Assembly: GCF_002210345.1 (NCBI RefSeq)
Contig: NZ_MWQI01000004.1
Span: 62,001-126,000, forward strand
Length of the DNA: 64,000 nt
DNA from: Fibrobacter sp. UWB4
GTDB lineage: Bacteria > Fibrobacterota > Fibrobacteria > Fibrobacterales > Fibrobacteraceae
Direction of reading: 5' to 3'
Part shown: positions 34,501 through 44,600 of the stretch, piece by piece
How the letters are laid out: the number at the start of each line of letters is the position of its first letter
Position numbering within the stretch: position 1 is the first letter of the stretch
Notes under the pieces: model-generated
Told to the model about the DNA's origin: nothing
The model's input: the letters and a program-made list of their open reading frames with translations, nothing else
Database searches by the model: none
Translations under genes and position numbers: made by a program

Positions 34501-37500
34501 CGTTGTACTTGCCGAGTTCAAAGTGCTCGTTTCGCCCGTTCAGGTAGGCGAGCTGAACGCCTGTCATCGGGAATTCTCTGCCTTTGCCGGATTCGCCAGA
34601 ATCCGTGGCGGAAAGCGCGTCGGCTGCACTTTTGGGAACAATCATGTCTTCGACGGATTCGGCAAAGTCCCTAGCGTTCTGTGCATTCAAAACGGAAACG
34701 AACGGGACGCGGATGCCGTATTTCTGGTCAATGCGCTGTGCGATTCTTTGAGCCTTGATGGAATCGCCGCCGAGTTCGAAGAAGTCGAGACTGCAATCGA
34801 TTTCCTTGAGTTCGAGAACCGATTTCCAGATGTCGATAATCACGGATTGCGTTTCGGTGAGGACCACTGCAGCTTTGGTTTCAGCCGCATTTGCTGTGGC
34901 CGTAGTGCCTGCGGAGAGATTCTGCATAAGCGTTTTGCGGTCGAGCTTTCCGTTGGAAGATAAAGGCATTGCATCCAGGTGGATGAACCTGTGCGGAATC
35001 ATGTATGCGGGCAGGAACTGAGAAAGCTCGTTCTTGAACCATTCCTTGTCCTGTTGCGTACCGGTGTAGAATGCGACAATTTTCTTGTTCGTATCCAGGA
35101 CGATAATGGCGCTATCGACGGATGCAATGGCGTTCATGCGCTGCTCGATTTCGCCGAGTTCAATGCGGTAGCCGCCGACTTTGACTTGACTGTCCTTGCG
35201 GCCGAGGAATACGACATAGCCGTTTGTCGAAAAACGCCCGAAATCCCCGGTCTTGTAAATGCGACCGAATTTCGGATGGTCGATGAATGCGGCCTTCGTC
35301 TTTTCTTCGCTGTTGGCGTAACCTTGAGCGACGCCCACGCCGCCGATATAGATTTCGCCTTGGACTTCGGGCGGGCAGATTTCAAGCGATTCGTTCAGAA
35401 CGTAAATTGTCTGGTTTGCAAGCGGGTAGCCGTAAGGAATGCTTTGCCATGATGGATCCACTTGCACAATCGGGAAGTAGATGGACCAAATGGAAGCTTC
35501 TGTTGCACCGCCCAAGCTGTAAATTTGGGCATTGGGGAAATGCTTGCGGATGCGTTCTGGGAGCGAAACGGAAATCCAGTCGCCGCTCAGTAGGACAGAT
35601 TTGAGTTCGCTGTTAGTGTAGGAATCGTCAAGGCTGTCGATGAAAAGTTCCATGCCGGCAGGGACGGAGTTCCACAAGATATTCTTGGAACTGTCCATGA
35701 ACTTGCGGATTTCATCGGTTTCACGAATGTCTTTTGCGATATCGAGTTTGCCGCCAGCAATCAATGTGCCGAAGATATCGTACACGGAAAGGTCGAAGCA
35801 GTACGAAGAAAGTCCGAGAATTGTGGAGTTCTCGTTTACGCCCATGCGCTCGTTGATGTCGATGATGGTGTTCATCATTGCTGCATACGAAATGAGCACT
35901 CCCTTCGGGACGCCTGTGCTTCCGGAAGTGTAAATGACGTAAGCGGTGGCATTGAGGTCTGGATTCGGCGCAAAATCGGCGCGTTCGCGGGTTGGCGATT
36001 CTACAAGTTTTTGCGGTTCTACCAACAGCTTGCAATTGGAATTCTTGACAATGTAATCCTTTCTGTCTTCGGGCCACTTGGCGTCAACGGGAATGTATGT
36101 CGCGCCAAGTCCCATCGTGGCAAGGATTGTGATGACGGTCGAGAAATTCTTTTGCGAGAGAATGGCGACGGAATCGCCGCATGTCACGCCCTGTATTTTG
36201 AGCATGAACATGGCCTTGCGTACAGAATCTTCGAGTTCAGCGTAAGTCATGGTCGTCATGACGCCATCTTGCAATGCGATGTTGTCGCGGAACTTTGCAA
36301 AGGAACGCTGCAAGTATGCGATCGGATGCTCAATGCTGAATGTCTTTGCAGTGCTGTTGTAAGCTTCCACTCTTTTTTCAACATTGATGGCTGGGCTTGC
36401 GAAGTCGGCGCTTGCTGCAAATTCTTCAATGGATTCGCTGTAGAATTGGAACATCTCGGCGATGAAATCTTTCGGGAAAATCTTTTCGAGATAGTCCCAT
36501 GAAATCAAGAGTCCGCCATCGTGCGTTTTGCTGATCTGGTTATCGATGCTGACTTGGGATGTCTGCGATTGAATGTAATTTACCTGCAAACCTTGCGGTT
36601 CAGGGAGCTTGCCGAAGAGCATGCTTGTAAAGACAATCGGCATCGGATTGTCTTTGTCGATCTGCTTTTGACGGATCAAGTCGCGAATGACTTCGACGCC
36701 TTCGTAAGCGCTGTGGTCGATGCGTTCGTACATGCGGTCGCGAACTCTCTGGAGCGTGTCACGGACATTCAGGCCGTCAAGCGATTTTGCAGAAAAGTCG
36801 AAGATGACGTTGCTTGTGTAATCGCCGATGATGTGGTCCATGCCTTCAATGCCGTAAGGACGGTTGAGCATGGTGATGTTGACGGAAAAATCTCCGCTTT
36901 CGCTGAATCTTGCGAGCGTTTTCAAGTAAAGGTAGAAGAGAACTACGCTGGAAGTGACGCCGTTTTTGCGGGCGGTGATTTCCATTTTGCGGAGCGTTTC
37001 CTTGCTGAATATTTTTTGGACGCGGTTGCAGATGTTGGCTTCGTTGTCGTTTGCGCTTATAACGGGGAACTTCGGCGCTGCGGGAATATCGGCTTCGAGA
37101 CTGTGCCAGAATTCAGCGTCGCGATCGTGCTTTGCGCTGTCCTTTCGGGACTTGATCCATTCAACGTATTGCGGATTACTTTCAAAGTCAAATGATGGCA
37201 AGACGCCTTCGTGATAGAGCGACAGAAATTCCGAGGCGAGTCCCTGTGTGCTTAACCCGTCAACGAACATGAGTTCTAGATCGACGGCGGCAATGGAACG
37301 CTTTTCGGTTGTAATGTTCGTAATGTCAAATAGCGGCCATTTGCCGAGATCGCGCATTTCGGTTTGTGCGCGTAAACGCTTTTGATCGAGGTGTTGCTTT
37401 AAATCGCTCTCCGCAACGGCTTCGCGTACGATCTTGAAATTCTTGCTGATATCCTTGGCGAGGATGCACTGGTTTTCGTCTTCGACAAATGCACGGAGCG

Positions 37501-37906
37501 CTTCGTGCTTTTCGATGAGCTTACGAATGCAATCTTCGGCTTTGTCAATGTCTAGAGCGTGTTCTACTTCAAAATAAAAATGAGTAGAATTAACAGAACC
37601 ATGGAAATTCTGCTCACGCCCTAGACGGTAGGACTGCTGCATTGGCGTCAAGGGGATTTTTTTTTCGACATCGGCTCCTTTGCCGAGTTTTTCCTGGATT
37701 TTATCCACCAAGTCACCGATTGTTTCTGCTTTAACCAAATCTAGCATGCCGAATTCGATTCCGAAAGTTTCCTTGGCTTCGCCCAAAAATCGGAACATCT
37801 GGATGGAATCTTCAAAGACTTCATACAGCGAGGTTTCTCTGGAAATTTTTTGATTTAAAAACTTTTCAATAGAATCGTATATTTCTTGTGATGTAAACTG
37901 AGACAT
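31541..37906 (-). CDS. NRPS: ACP-Cy-A(Cys)-PCP-Cy-A(Cys)-PCP
   Basis: The 2121-residue synthetase opens with a carrier domain whose pantetheine serine is S34 (FEDSIQMF). There is no adenylation domain for it, so a separate ligase must load it. Cy1 (about 84-515) has ELMFVDGLS at 211-219, with Glu for the first Asp of D-x4-D-x2-S. A1 (540-1000) has D705 L706 Y709 N746 L772 S774 L798 I806 W807 K987, the cysteine code DLYNLSLIWK. PCP1 serine is S1049. Cy2 has the full DLMVCDGDS at 1239-1247. A2 again reads DLYN-LS-L-IW. PCP2 serine is S2084. There is no TE, so the chain passes to another protein. It condenses and cyclises two cysteines onto the starter, giving two thiazolines. It is the last gene of the operon. 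Confidence 0.9.
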   Translation of the reverse strand: MSQFTSQEIYDSIEKFLNQKISRETSLYEVFEDSIQMFRFLGEAKETFGIEFGMLDLVKAETIGDLVDKIQEKLGKGADVEKKIPLTPMQQSYRLGREQNFHGSVNSTHFYFEVEHALDIDKAEDCIRKLIEKHEALRAFVEDENQCILAKDISKNFKIVREAVAESDLKQHLDQKRLRAQTEMRDLGKWPLFDITNITTEKRSIAAVDLELMFVDGLSTQGLASEFLSLYHEGVLPSFDFESNPQYVEWIKSRKDSAKHDRDAEFWHSLEADIPAAPKFPVISANDNEANICNRVQKIFSKETLRKMEITARKNGVTSSVVLFYLYLKTLARFSESGDFSVNITMLNRPYGIEGMDHIIGDYTSNVIFDFSAKSLDGLNVRDTLQRVRDRMYERIDHSAYEGVEVIRDLIRQKQIDKDNPMPIVFTSMLFGKLPEPQGLQVNYIQSQTSQVSIDNQISKTHDGGLLISWDYLEKIFPKDFIAEMFQFYSESIEEFAASADFASPAINVEKRVEAYNSTAKTFSIEHPIAYLQRSFAKFRDNIALQDGVMTTMTYAELEDSVRKAMFMLKIQGVTCGDSVAILSQKNFSTVITILATMGLGATYIPVDAKWPEDRKDYIVKNSNCKLLVEPQKLVESPTRERADFAPNPDLNATAYVIYTSGSTGVPKGVLISYAAMMNTIIDINERMGVNENSTILGLSSYCFDLSVYDIFGTLIAGGKLDIAKDIRETDEIRKFMDSSKNILWNSVPAGMELFIDSLDDSYTNSELKSVLLSGDWISVSLPERIRKHFPNAQIYSLGGATEASIWSIYFPIVQVDPSWQSIPYGYPLANQTIYVLNESLEICPPEVQGEIYIGGVGVAQGYANSEEKTKAAFIDHPKFGRIYKTGDFGRFSTNGYVVFLGRKDSQVKVGGYRIELGEIEQRMNAIASVDSAIIVLDTNKKIVAFYTGTQQDKEWFKNELSQFLPAYMIPHRFIHLDAMPLSSNGKLDRKTLMQNLSAGTTATANAAETKAAVVLTETQSVIIDIWKSVLELKEIDCSLDFFELGGDSIKAQRIAQRIDQKYGIRVPFVSVLNAQNARDFAESVEDMIVPKSAADALSATDSGESGKGREFPMTGVQLAYLNGRNEHFELGKYNAHYYFEIESQYTVPEIENAIRKVVKKHDAFRAIFLPNGTQKVLTDVPDYKMEVVKCTSAERETETLKIRNDLSHHIYKHDEWPLFTFKAVDYGEDTRTVFVSFDLMVCDGDSMQIFFSDLGRILRKQPFEERIGYSYERYVRDLSRSRDEKRYEEDKAYWMERLPTFPEYPHVPLAQKVSDCTEYTIVRKQDVICKKTWSNFKKVAKEHRISPSALLCTIYAKVLERWSNQQDMVLNLTAFERKPFHKDVEKIIGDFTKLLPLALSMNENDLWKQASDVQTRIMDGLEHLSYDGTEIMRELAKSRNQFGKAILPVVFTCVLFDAPENYYEVLGKLRYSISQTPQIFIDNQIGEMGKKLYVTWDVVKEIFEPEIIDQIFKDFVENIRYIANGENKLHFPELKNVWNNYNPAVGATPVKTLHGLVNNAMQNFKDRTAVVGKDSAFTYAELDILSNRIANYLHDNGVIRGDRVAVLGERIPETIASILGILKAGGVYVPIDVSYPKERVDFIMQDGNCKFLLKKSYLESKGILSYSNKALPAINTPKDEAYIIYTSGSTGKPKGVIMQHGATANTIIDVNERLALNENDALIGISSICFDLSVYDIFGALSSGAKLALVSDARDMREVCEVLSTQNVTVWNSVPVLFDMAMKHRISANDSRNLSLRKVLLSGDRIPLDICTTSKNAGCKADLISLGGATEAAIWSIIYPFSEVRPEWDCVPYGYPMKNQTFYVLNADLKPCPPEVQGDLYIGGVGLAKGYNNDPEKTSKAFINHPKLGRIYRTGDLGKLKTEGYIEFLGRSDTQIKLNGFRIELGEIEAALMHTGLVTRAVAALKDVPGSGKQIIAYVLGANIENAEATLKSEISKTLTGYMIPSRIVTMESFPLSANGKVDKKQLPIPEAPIAAVAQNATSATANENISDEEKAMLELWQSVFENPGITLDDDFYSIGGDSITLMKLVDKIALDLKKTVSIDQILQAKSIREFITLIY

Positions 37907-37915
37907 GTAAACTCC

Positions 37916-39535
37916 TTAAATTTTCCCGTTTTTATAAGCTTCAAGAGTCTTTTGCTTTGCAATTTTTCCAAGGGCGGTTCGGATAAACTGCTTGATGGGA
38001 ATGACTTCCTTTAATGAAAATCCCATTTCCGAAAAGACGAAGTTCTTTATTTTTTGAATCGGTATTTCGTCCGTGTTTGCTGTTTCTATGAACAGGTAGA
38101 CTGCGTTTTCACCCGTCTGAGAATTGTTTTCGCCGCAGGCCGCAACTCGATAGCTGAATTTTTTCTCAACAACTTGTTCAATGTCGCGAAGGTAGACGTT
38201 TTTGCCATGGATAAAGAACATGTCTTTTTTTCTGCCGACGACATAAAGCATGTCCATGTACAGAAATCCCAAATCTCCTGTATCAAACCAGCCATCGACA
38301 AAAAGACCTGAAGAATCGAGGTTTAAGTAGCCAGAAAATAATGCTTCGCTTTTAATATGGATTTCTCCAATGGTCAATTCTTCAAGTCGATGGTTTTCGC
38401 TGTCGAAAATGCCAATTTCCATACCGGGAATTGCAAATCCCTGGCTGATCAAATCCATGTCGCCACGCTTGATCGTGGTCAAGTCAAAGTCAATTCCTGA
38501 TTTCAGCTGGTTTAAGTCGATTTCTGGATAGCAGGCTTTTATGTTCAGGCAGACGCCGCCCAAGGCTTCTGTCAAGCCGTATACAGGGGCTATGGCTTTT
38601 TTCTTCAATTTGAACTTTTCAGTAGTCTTTTCGAAGACTTCTACAACTTTACGCGATAAGGGCTCACCACCGTTAAGGATGAAGTCGATGCAGGACAAAT
38701 CCCAGTTCTCGGAACCGTCAAGGGCTTTTAAAATCATGGGGTAGGCAAAATTGGGCGCCGCGCTCTTGTTTGCTCTTGTCTGGTGGATCGCATCAAGCCA
38801 GGATTTAGGATTTTGAATAAAGTCGCCTGCATCCATGTGGACTACATTTGACTTGGAGTACATTGGAAGTACAACGCCGGCGAGAATTCCAAAGACGTGT
38901 TCGAGAGGGAGCCAGATCAACCATTTGTCTTTTTCTGATAACGAAAGCGCAATTTCAAGGCTCTTGATCATCTTCAAGAAGCTTTCGTTTTGCATCACGA
39001 CACCCTTCGGGTCAGATGTGCTGCCTGAAGAGTAAAGAATCAGGACGTTGTCCGAGGGCTTTACATCGGCATAAGCGATATCGGATTCTGCTGTTTTAAA
39101 ATCATCCTGATTTTCTTCGTGAGTGATGATGAGGCGCTTCTCGTCAATGTCTTCCCATAGGAACTTGATAAATTGCAGAGTCTCATCGTCGGCGACAATG
39201 AATGATTTTGGATTACTTTGTGCTACATTTTTTAAACGATGGACCTGGTCGCGGTTTCGCGATGCTGTCAGAAAAGCGGGGACGGCTCCTAGTGAAACTA
39301 GAGCGAAAAAGTTGGAAAGGAACGCCTTTTTTGCAGAGCTGTTAATCTGGAAAATTACGATATCTCCCTGCTTTACGCCTGCATTTAAAAAAGCGTTTCG
39401 TGCTCTGATGATGCCCTGCTTTAGATCGCCTTTTGAAAATAAGGTATATTTTTCACTTTTGATGAGCGTGATTTTAGAGTTATTATCTTCGAGATATTCT
39501 TTCAGTTTTTGATTAAGCGAGGGCAAGTTTTGCAT
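37916..39535 (-). CDS. Fatty-acyl-AMP-ligase-like loading enzyme
   Basis: The 539-residue ANL enzyme has A3 LYSSGSTSDPKG at 168-178, VYGLTEALGG, DGWFDTGDLG and GRKKDMFFIHGKNVYLRDIE. The segment APNFAY (260-265) and the IHGKNVYLRDIE wording are typical of fatty-acyl-AMP ligases that feed carrier proteins. The aryl-acid ligases (DhbE, YbtE) instead read HNYPL/NFPL. It should activate a carboxylic acid, probably an acyl chain, and transfer it to the free N-terminal ACP of the neighbouring NRPS. The frame overlaps the PPTase gene by 23 bases. An unusual aryl substrate remains possible. Confidence 0.8.
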   Translation of the reverse strand: MQNLPSLNQKLKEYLEDNNSKITLIKSEKYTLFSKGDLKQGIIRARNAFLNAGVKQGDIVIFQINSSAKKAFLSNFFALVSLGAVPAFLTASRNRDQVHRLKNVAQSNPKSFIVADDETLQFIKFLWEDIDEKRLIITHEENQDDFKTAESDIAYADVKPSDNVLILYSSGSTSDPKGVVMQNESFLKMIKSLEIALSLSEKDKWLIWLPLEHVFGILAGVVLPMYSKSNVVHMDAGDFIQNPKSWLDAIHQTRANKSAAPNFAYPMILKALDGSENWDLSCIDFILNGGEPLSRKVVEVFEKTTEKFKLKKKAIAPVYGLTEALGGVCLNIKACYPEIDLNQLKSGIDFDLTTIKRGDMDLISQGFAIPGMEIGIFDSENHRLEELTIGEIHIKSEALFSGYLNLDSSGLFVDGWFDTGDLGFLYMDMLYVVGRKKDMFFIHGKNVYLRDIEQVVEKKFSYRVAACGENNSQTGENAVYLFIETANTDEIPIQKIKNFVFSEMGFSLKEVIPIKQFIRTALGKIAKQKTLEAYKNGKI

Positions 39536-40190
39536 TGCGGGGTTCTCCTATTAAAAAGTCGAAAAGATCAATTTTGGTGAGGATGTTGACTGGCAAAAGT
39601 TCTGCACAGTAAGCGGTGATGACCGATTTCTCGCTATCGACAACCTGCATCTTGGCGTATCTGTAATCGAACAGGTTTTCATCGTAGTCCGAAAAATCAA
39701 GGCTTGCGATGTTGTTGTCGATTCCTGTGCCTGTGTATTTGAGGAAGCTCTCCTTCATCGACCAGAAACGGGCAAAAGTGCGTGCTTTGTCATTCGAGTT
39801 TTTTATGGCATGCTGTTCAGAGGGGTGCATTGCGCTTTTAATGCAATCGAGGTTGGCGGGGTCGATGTCTGCGATGTCAACGCCTACGGGTGAACTTGCG
39901 AGAGCGCAAACGACACCTTCGGTGGAGTGCGATAAGCTGAATTGCAGTTCCGGCATTCCCTTAATAAACGGCTTTCCGTAAGGGCCGAATTCAAATTCGA
40001 CTTTTTCGTCAATGCCTTTTTCTTGGATTAAAGCGTAACGCAAGAGGATGTATGCCAATGCCGAAAGCTTGCGATCCTTGAAATAACGGTACTTGTCAAC
40101 TCGCTTGGCTCGCTGTTCGCTTAGCAATGGCCATAATCCGGCCAAGTCTAGTTCCGTAAAAGATTCTGTTCCTGTGAAAATGTATAGCAT
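39513..40190 (-). CDS. Sfp-type 4'-phosphopantetheinyl transferase
   Basis: The 225-residue enzyme attaches the phosphopantetheine arm from CoA to the carrier domains of this cluster. The metal/CoA motifs are present: FSLSHSTEGVVCAL, VGVDIADID and FARFWSMKESFLKYTGTG (W-x-x-K-E-x-x-x-K). A further basic start region (RAKRVDKYRYFKDRKLSALA) is typical of the Sfp/EntD group. The ATG follows the stop of the Cy gene without a gap. Placement inside the operon fits a dedicated activator. Confidence 0.92.
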   Translation of the reverse strand: MLYIFTGTESFTELDLAGLWPLLSEQRAKRVDKYRYFKDRKLSALAYILLRYALIQEKGIDEKVEFEFGPYGKPFIKGMPELQFSLSHSTEGVVCALASSPVGVDIADIDPANLDCIKSAMHPSEQHAIKNSNDKARTFARFWSMKESFLKYTGTGIDNNIASLDFSDYDENLFDYRYAKMQVVDSEKSVITAYCAELLPVNILTKIDLFDFLIGEPRNAKLALA

Positions 40191-41636
40191 TTACAAAACC
40201 TCGTCCCATTTTTCAGTGAGCAGTCTTTTGAGTAAACCGACGTTTGATGCAAACATTTCTTTCAGAGTCTCTGGAGCAAATGCGGGTTCTGCGTAATCCC
40301 AGTTGACAGAAAGCCTACCGTCAAAATTGGTGACCTGATAATCCAACACAACTTGCGGAGTCTTGCTCAGTGCGTAAATCTGGTGCAGTCCGGCGGGCAT
40401 GTCGCTGTTGGACTTCTGGCCGTTTTCGAGTACGCATGTAATCACGATGGGCATTTGTGCGCGCATCGGCGAAAGGCCTTCCTTGAACTTGAGAATCTTC
40501 GTGCCGTCGTAAGTGTGGAAACGCACGAGTTGCCACATGTCCTTTTGAACACTTTGTACGCACTCCAAGAAATTTTTGCATTTCTTGGAAAGCGTGATGA
40601 AAGCGATGTTCGTGAAATCTCCGACGACCGAATTGATGTCCTTGTGGAGCGGCAAACGGTTGAATATGGTGGAGTTGATGGTGAGCGAATCGTTCTTGCT
40701 GAATCCGAGAAGCGTTTTTAGATAGGCTGTGCTGATGACTGCCGCTGGTGTCGTGCGGTATTCTCGGCATCTCTGCTGGAACAGTGCAAATTCCTCAACA
40801 GACAGTTCTCCAGAAATTCTTGAAAAGCGGTGATTGTGGATCTCAGAAAGCGGCTTTGCGTACGGCAAGTCGGGCTCGCATACCAATTCATTGATTTTAG
40901 ATTTCCAGAAAGCTTCGGCTTGCGAATAATCTTGCTGACTATCGAATTTGATCAAGTCGCTGCAATAATCTTTGAATCCGTAATCGATCCATTGCACGAT
41001 TTCGCCGCAGTAGAGCTTGAACATTTGCGAAAGTGCGATCTTTGCGCTCCAGGCGTCCATGATCATGCAGTCGAAATCGAAGTGCAAAACATCCTTGGAG
41101 TTTGGAACGCGTGAAATGCGCATTGTAAAGAAGGGCCATTGATTTAACGGGTAAATGTTGTGGCTCCATTCCTTGCGCTTTTCAAGACGCTGTTCCGCAT
41201 TCTCCAATTCTACGATTTCAATGGAATATTTTGGTGCGGCATCAAGAACGCGCTGCGTTCCTTTTGCAGAAATTACAAGGCGAAGCGCATCGTCATGCGC
41301 GATAACTTCGTTCCATGCGTTTTCTAGCCGTGGAATGTCAATCGTTTCGTCGATTTCCAATTCCATGTAGTAATGCGTATTGATGCCGCCGAGATCGTAG
41401 ACGGGATCTCGGCCGACTAAATACGATTTTTGAATGGGCGAGAGCGGGAATGCGTTTGATTCTTCTGCGGCTATTTTTTCGAGATGCGCGACGATTCCGG
41501 CCTTGTTGGCCTTTAAACATTCCTTGTCTTCGGCGCTGAGCGCTCCGTTTGCGGCACGGAACTTAAGCTTGCCTTCGTCAAGCCAAAGCGTTACGCCCCG
41601 GCTTGCAAATTCGCTAATAAGATGTGAAATATCCAT
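40191..41636 (-). CDS. Free-standing heterocyclisation (Cy) protein with TubC-type docking domain
   Basis: The 481-residue protein has an N-terminal segment of about 55 residues (GVTLWLDEGKLKFRAANGAL, LKANKAGIVAHLEKI) that matches TubC_N beta-hairpin docking domains. A complete Cy domain follows, with the catalytic DCMIMDAWS at 189-197 (canonical D-x4-D-x2-S). No adenylation or carrier domain is attached. It should pair with the A-MT-PCP protein at 48056 to make one split module that forms and cyclises an X-Cys bond. It starts six bases behind the Cy-A-PCP-TE gene, which has a similar docking domain. A free-standing Cy is uncommon in thiazoline siderophore lines. Confidence 0.85.
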   Translation of the reverse strand: MDISHLISEFASRGVTLWLDEGKLKFRAANGALSAEDKECLKANKAGIVAHLEKIAAEESNAFPLSPIQKSYLVGRDPVYDLGGINTHYYMELEIDETIDIPRLENAWNEVIAHDDALRLVISAKGTQRVLDAAPKYSIEIVELENAEQRLEKRKEWSHNIYPLNQWPFFTMRISRVPNSKDVLHFDFDCMIMDAWSAKIALSQMFKLYCGEIVQWIDYGFKDYCSDLIKFDSQQDYSQAEAFWKSKINELVCEPDLPYAKPLSEIHNHRFSRISGELSVEEFALFQQRCREYRTTPAAVISTAYLKTLLGFSKNDSLTINSTIFNRLPLHKDINSVVGDFTNIAFITLSKKCKNFLECVQSVQKDMWQLVRFHTYDGTKILKFKEGLSPMRAQMPIVITCVLENGQKSNSDMPAGLHQIYALSKTPQVVLDYQVTNFDGRLSVNWDYAEPAFAPETLKEMFASNVGLLKRLLTEKWDEVL

Positions 41637-41642
41637 GCCGCA

Positions 41643-44600
41643 TTACCTCGCGAGATTCTTGTAGTTGAGTTTATCTGCGACAACCTTGACGTATTCAGGA
41701 TTCGAGAGACAGGTCAAGTGGTTTCCTGGAATGGGCGATACTTCCAATTCACCGAGGCAAAGCTCGTCCCAGTCGTGGTAGAGAATGTCGAAGTAGCGGT
41801 AGATGCCGTCGTCGTTGTGGGCCTTGAAGTACCTCAAGTTTCCGAACAATGGCGCAGGCGTAAAGTCCGTCATGACGTTGAATCCCTGGTTGAACATGCG
41901 CACAAGTCTTTCAAATGTGCTTCTTTCGGCATTTTCGCCAAACGCATTCGTGTACTTGATGCATAAATCCAGTTTTTCGTCATCGGACATGTGCATGAAA
42001 TCGACAAGCTTATCGCCAGAAGTGAGTTCCTTGGACAAGAGTTCGACATCCTTGTCCGTGATGATCTTCTTGTTGGTCGAGTCCATCATCTTGTTGAACT
42101 TGACAACGAAATCTTCAATGTCGAGTCCCCATTTGTTAAAGTCAACGCCGATCATTTCTGCAAAGAAGATGTCGCGAACGGCATTTGTCCTGCATTGGAA
42201 TCCGAGACGGCTTCCGTCAATGATGCCAAAATCGACGATTTCGATGCCTTTGTCGATAAGGCGTTCTGCCATTTCGATGCCGACGGGGCTTATGTAGCAG
42301 TAGGTGATGATTTGGACTTTCTTGTAATTTGTCGCAAGAGCTGCTTCCGCAAATTTTTTGGCGAGAGTCGGGCCGACTTCCTTTGGCTTCAGCTTGCAGA
42401 ATTCTTCAAGGTCGTTCAAACCGAAGGAAAGAATTTCGCCCAAATCTTGCTGGATGAGCTGTTCCACAAGAATGTTGAACTTGTCAGCGTTCCAGAAAAT
42501 GGCGGGCAGCAAAACGCGTAGGCAATCGTTGCTTGGTTTTCCGTAACGGATGACCTTGAGCATTTCGATTTTTTCAGAAGTTCCATCCTTTGGCTTTTCA
42601 GTCAGGAACTTGACGGTGTCCTTTACGGTGGGTTCGTCAAGCATCTGCTTCAAAAGTGCATCGAACGGAACCTTCGAAGCGATCCCGTTTCGGAGCGTTG
42701 TGGCAACTTGCGCCATGGTCAGGGAATCTGCGCCAAAGTCGTAGAAGTTGGAATCCAATCCCAAATTATCCGATTTGAGAGCCTTGGACCAAATTTCCAG
42801 AATTTCTTTTTCGAGCGGAGTCGTTGGAACGCTTGAATCTGTAGTGCTGTTCTTGGCTGCATTTTCCTTGTCTGCAACGAAAAATTCGACGATCTTTTTA
42901 CGATCGATTTTCCCGTTGGCGGACAAAGGCAAGTGTTCTACCGGCGTGATGATGGACGGAATCATGTAATGCAACAGGAACTTGTCCAAGTATGCTTTTA
43001 ACGATTCTTCGGAATATCCGGCCAAGGTTTCAATCATGGCGTAGATTTCCTTGTGGTCCGGGGCGACAACGACTGCGGCGTTGTTTATGAATTCATAGTC
43101 GCGCAGGACATTTTCAATTTCGCCAAGCTCGATGCGGTGACCGCGAATCTTGACCTGATTGTCTTTGCGGCCTTGGAACTCGATTTCGCCACCAGGGAGA
43201 TAACGACCCATGTCGCCGGTCAAATAGACGTGTTCACCAGTGCTTGGAAGGTCTACAAACTGTGCTGCAGTGCGTTCTTCATCGAGGTAGTAGCCGAGAG
43301 CCACGCCATCGCCGCCAAGCGCGATTTGCCCGGTGACCATTGTCGGGCACGGTTCAAGATTTTCGTCCAGAATATGCATGGTCTGGTTCGCGAGCGGGCG
43401 GCCGTACGGCAAAATCTTGAGACCGTCATCTGGATGGTAACGGTGGTAATTGGACCAAATCGATGCTTCTGTTGCGCCGCCGAGACAGATGACATCTACG
43501 TTGGGCGCGAACTTGCGGATCTTTTCGGGCATGTCTACAGGAATCCAGTCGCCAGAAAGGAATACTTCCTTGAACGGGAGCGGTTCTGCAGAACTCTTGC
43601 TTTCTACAAAGTTGAGGAGCATCTTCATCAATGCCGGTACAGTATTCCATACCGTGATGTGATGCTTGTGGATCAAGGTTTCCCAGGCTTCGGGGTTCAT
43701 GTAATCTTCGGCTGTCGGGAATATGACGGTTCCGCCGTGAGCGAGAACGCCGAAAATGTCATAGACGGAAAGGTCGAAGTTGAGCTGCGAAAGTCCAAGA
43801 ACGGCATCGTCGGCAGTGACTTTGAAACGGTCGTTCATGTCGTCGATGGTGTTCATGGCTCCTTTATGCGTAATGACAACGCCCTTCGGCTCGCCGGTGC
43901 TTCCGCTTGTGTAAATGATGTAGGCGATGTCTTCGGGAATGCGCTTCGGGAATGTCGTTGTATCGATGGTTGTGGCATCATTGCTGAGCGTGTCAACATT
44001 TATTGTCGTAAGCTTGTTTTCAAGGAGTGCTTCGTCTGTAGAAATGCCAATGGCAACTTTTGCACCTGTCTTCTTGACGATCTTTTCGGCACGTCCCTTG
44101 GCCTTGGCGGCTGCGATGGGAACGTAAATGGCTCCAGCGTAAAGAATGCCAAAAACAGAAACGATTTGCCATGATGACTTTTCCATCAGCACGGGGACGC
44201 AATCTTGTGGCTTTACGCCGAGCTTGATCAGCTTGCTTGCAAGAACTTTGGCACGTGCATCAAGTTCTTCAAATGTGAATTTTACATGGCCGTCGTCAAT
44301 GGCGATTTTTTTCGGAGTGCGTTTGACGCTTTCGATAAAGTCGTCTTGCAGCAAACGGACATTCCATTTTTTCTTCGTATCGTTTGCTTCAAAGCGCTCG
44401 GCGGCATCGCGTGTCGGGAGCGCAATTTCTGCAATGTTTTCCCAGTCTGCGTTTTCATTTGCCAATGCGAGCAAGCGCTTTTCAAAGGCGTCAAACATGG
44501 CTTCGAGTACGCCTGCGGGGAATACACCTTCGCGGTAATCCCAGTTGACCTGTAAGCCAAAGGCTCCGTCCATCACCTGACAGTCGATGAATGTCTGCGG

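Noticed and set aside
43053-44174. Long plus-strand frame of 373 codons, and similar frames opposite the other NRPS, ABC and TonB genes
   Set aside because: They are antisense to well-supported domains and carry no recognisable motif or start signal.
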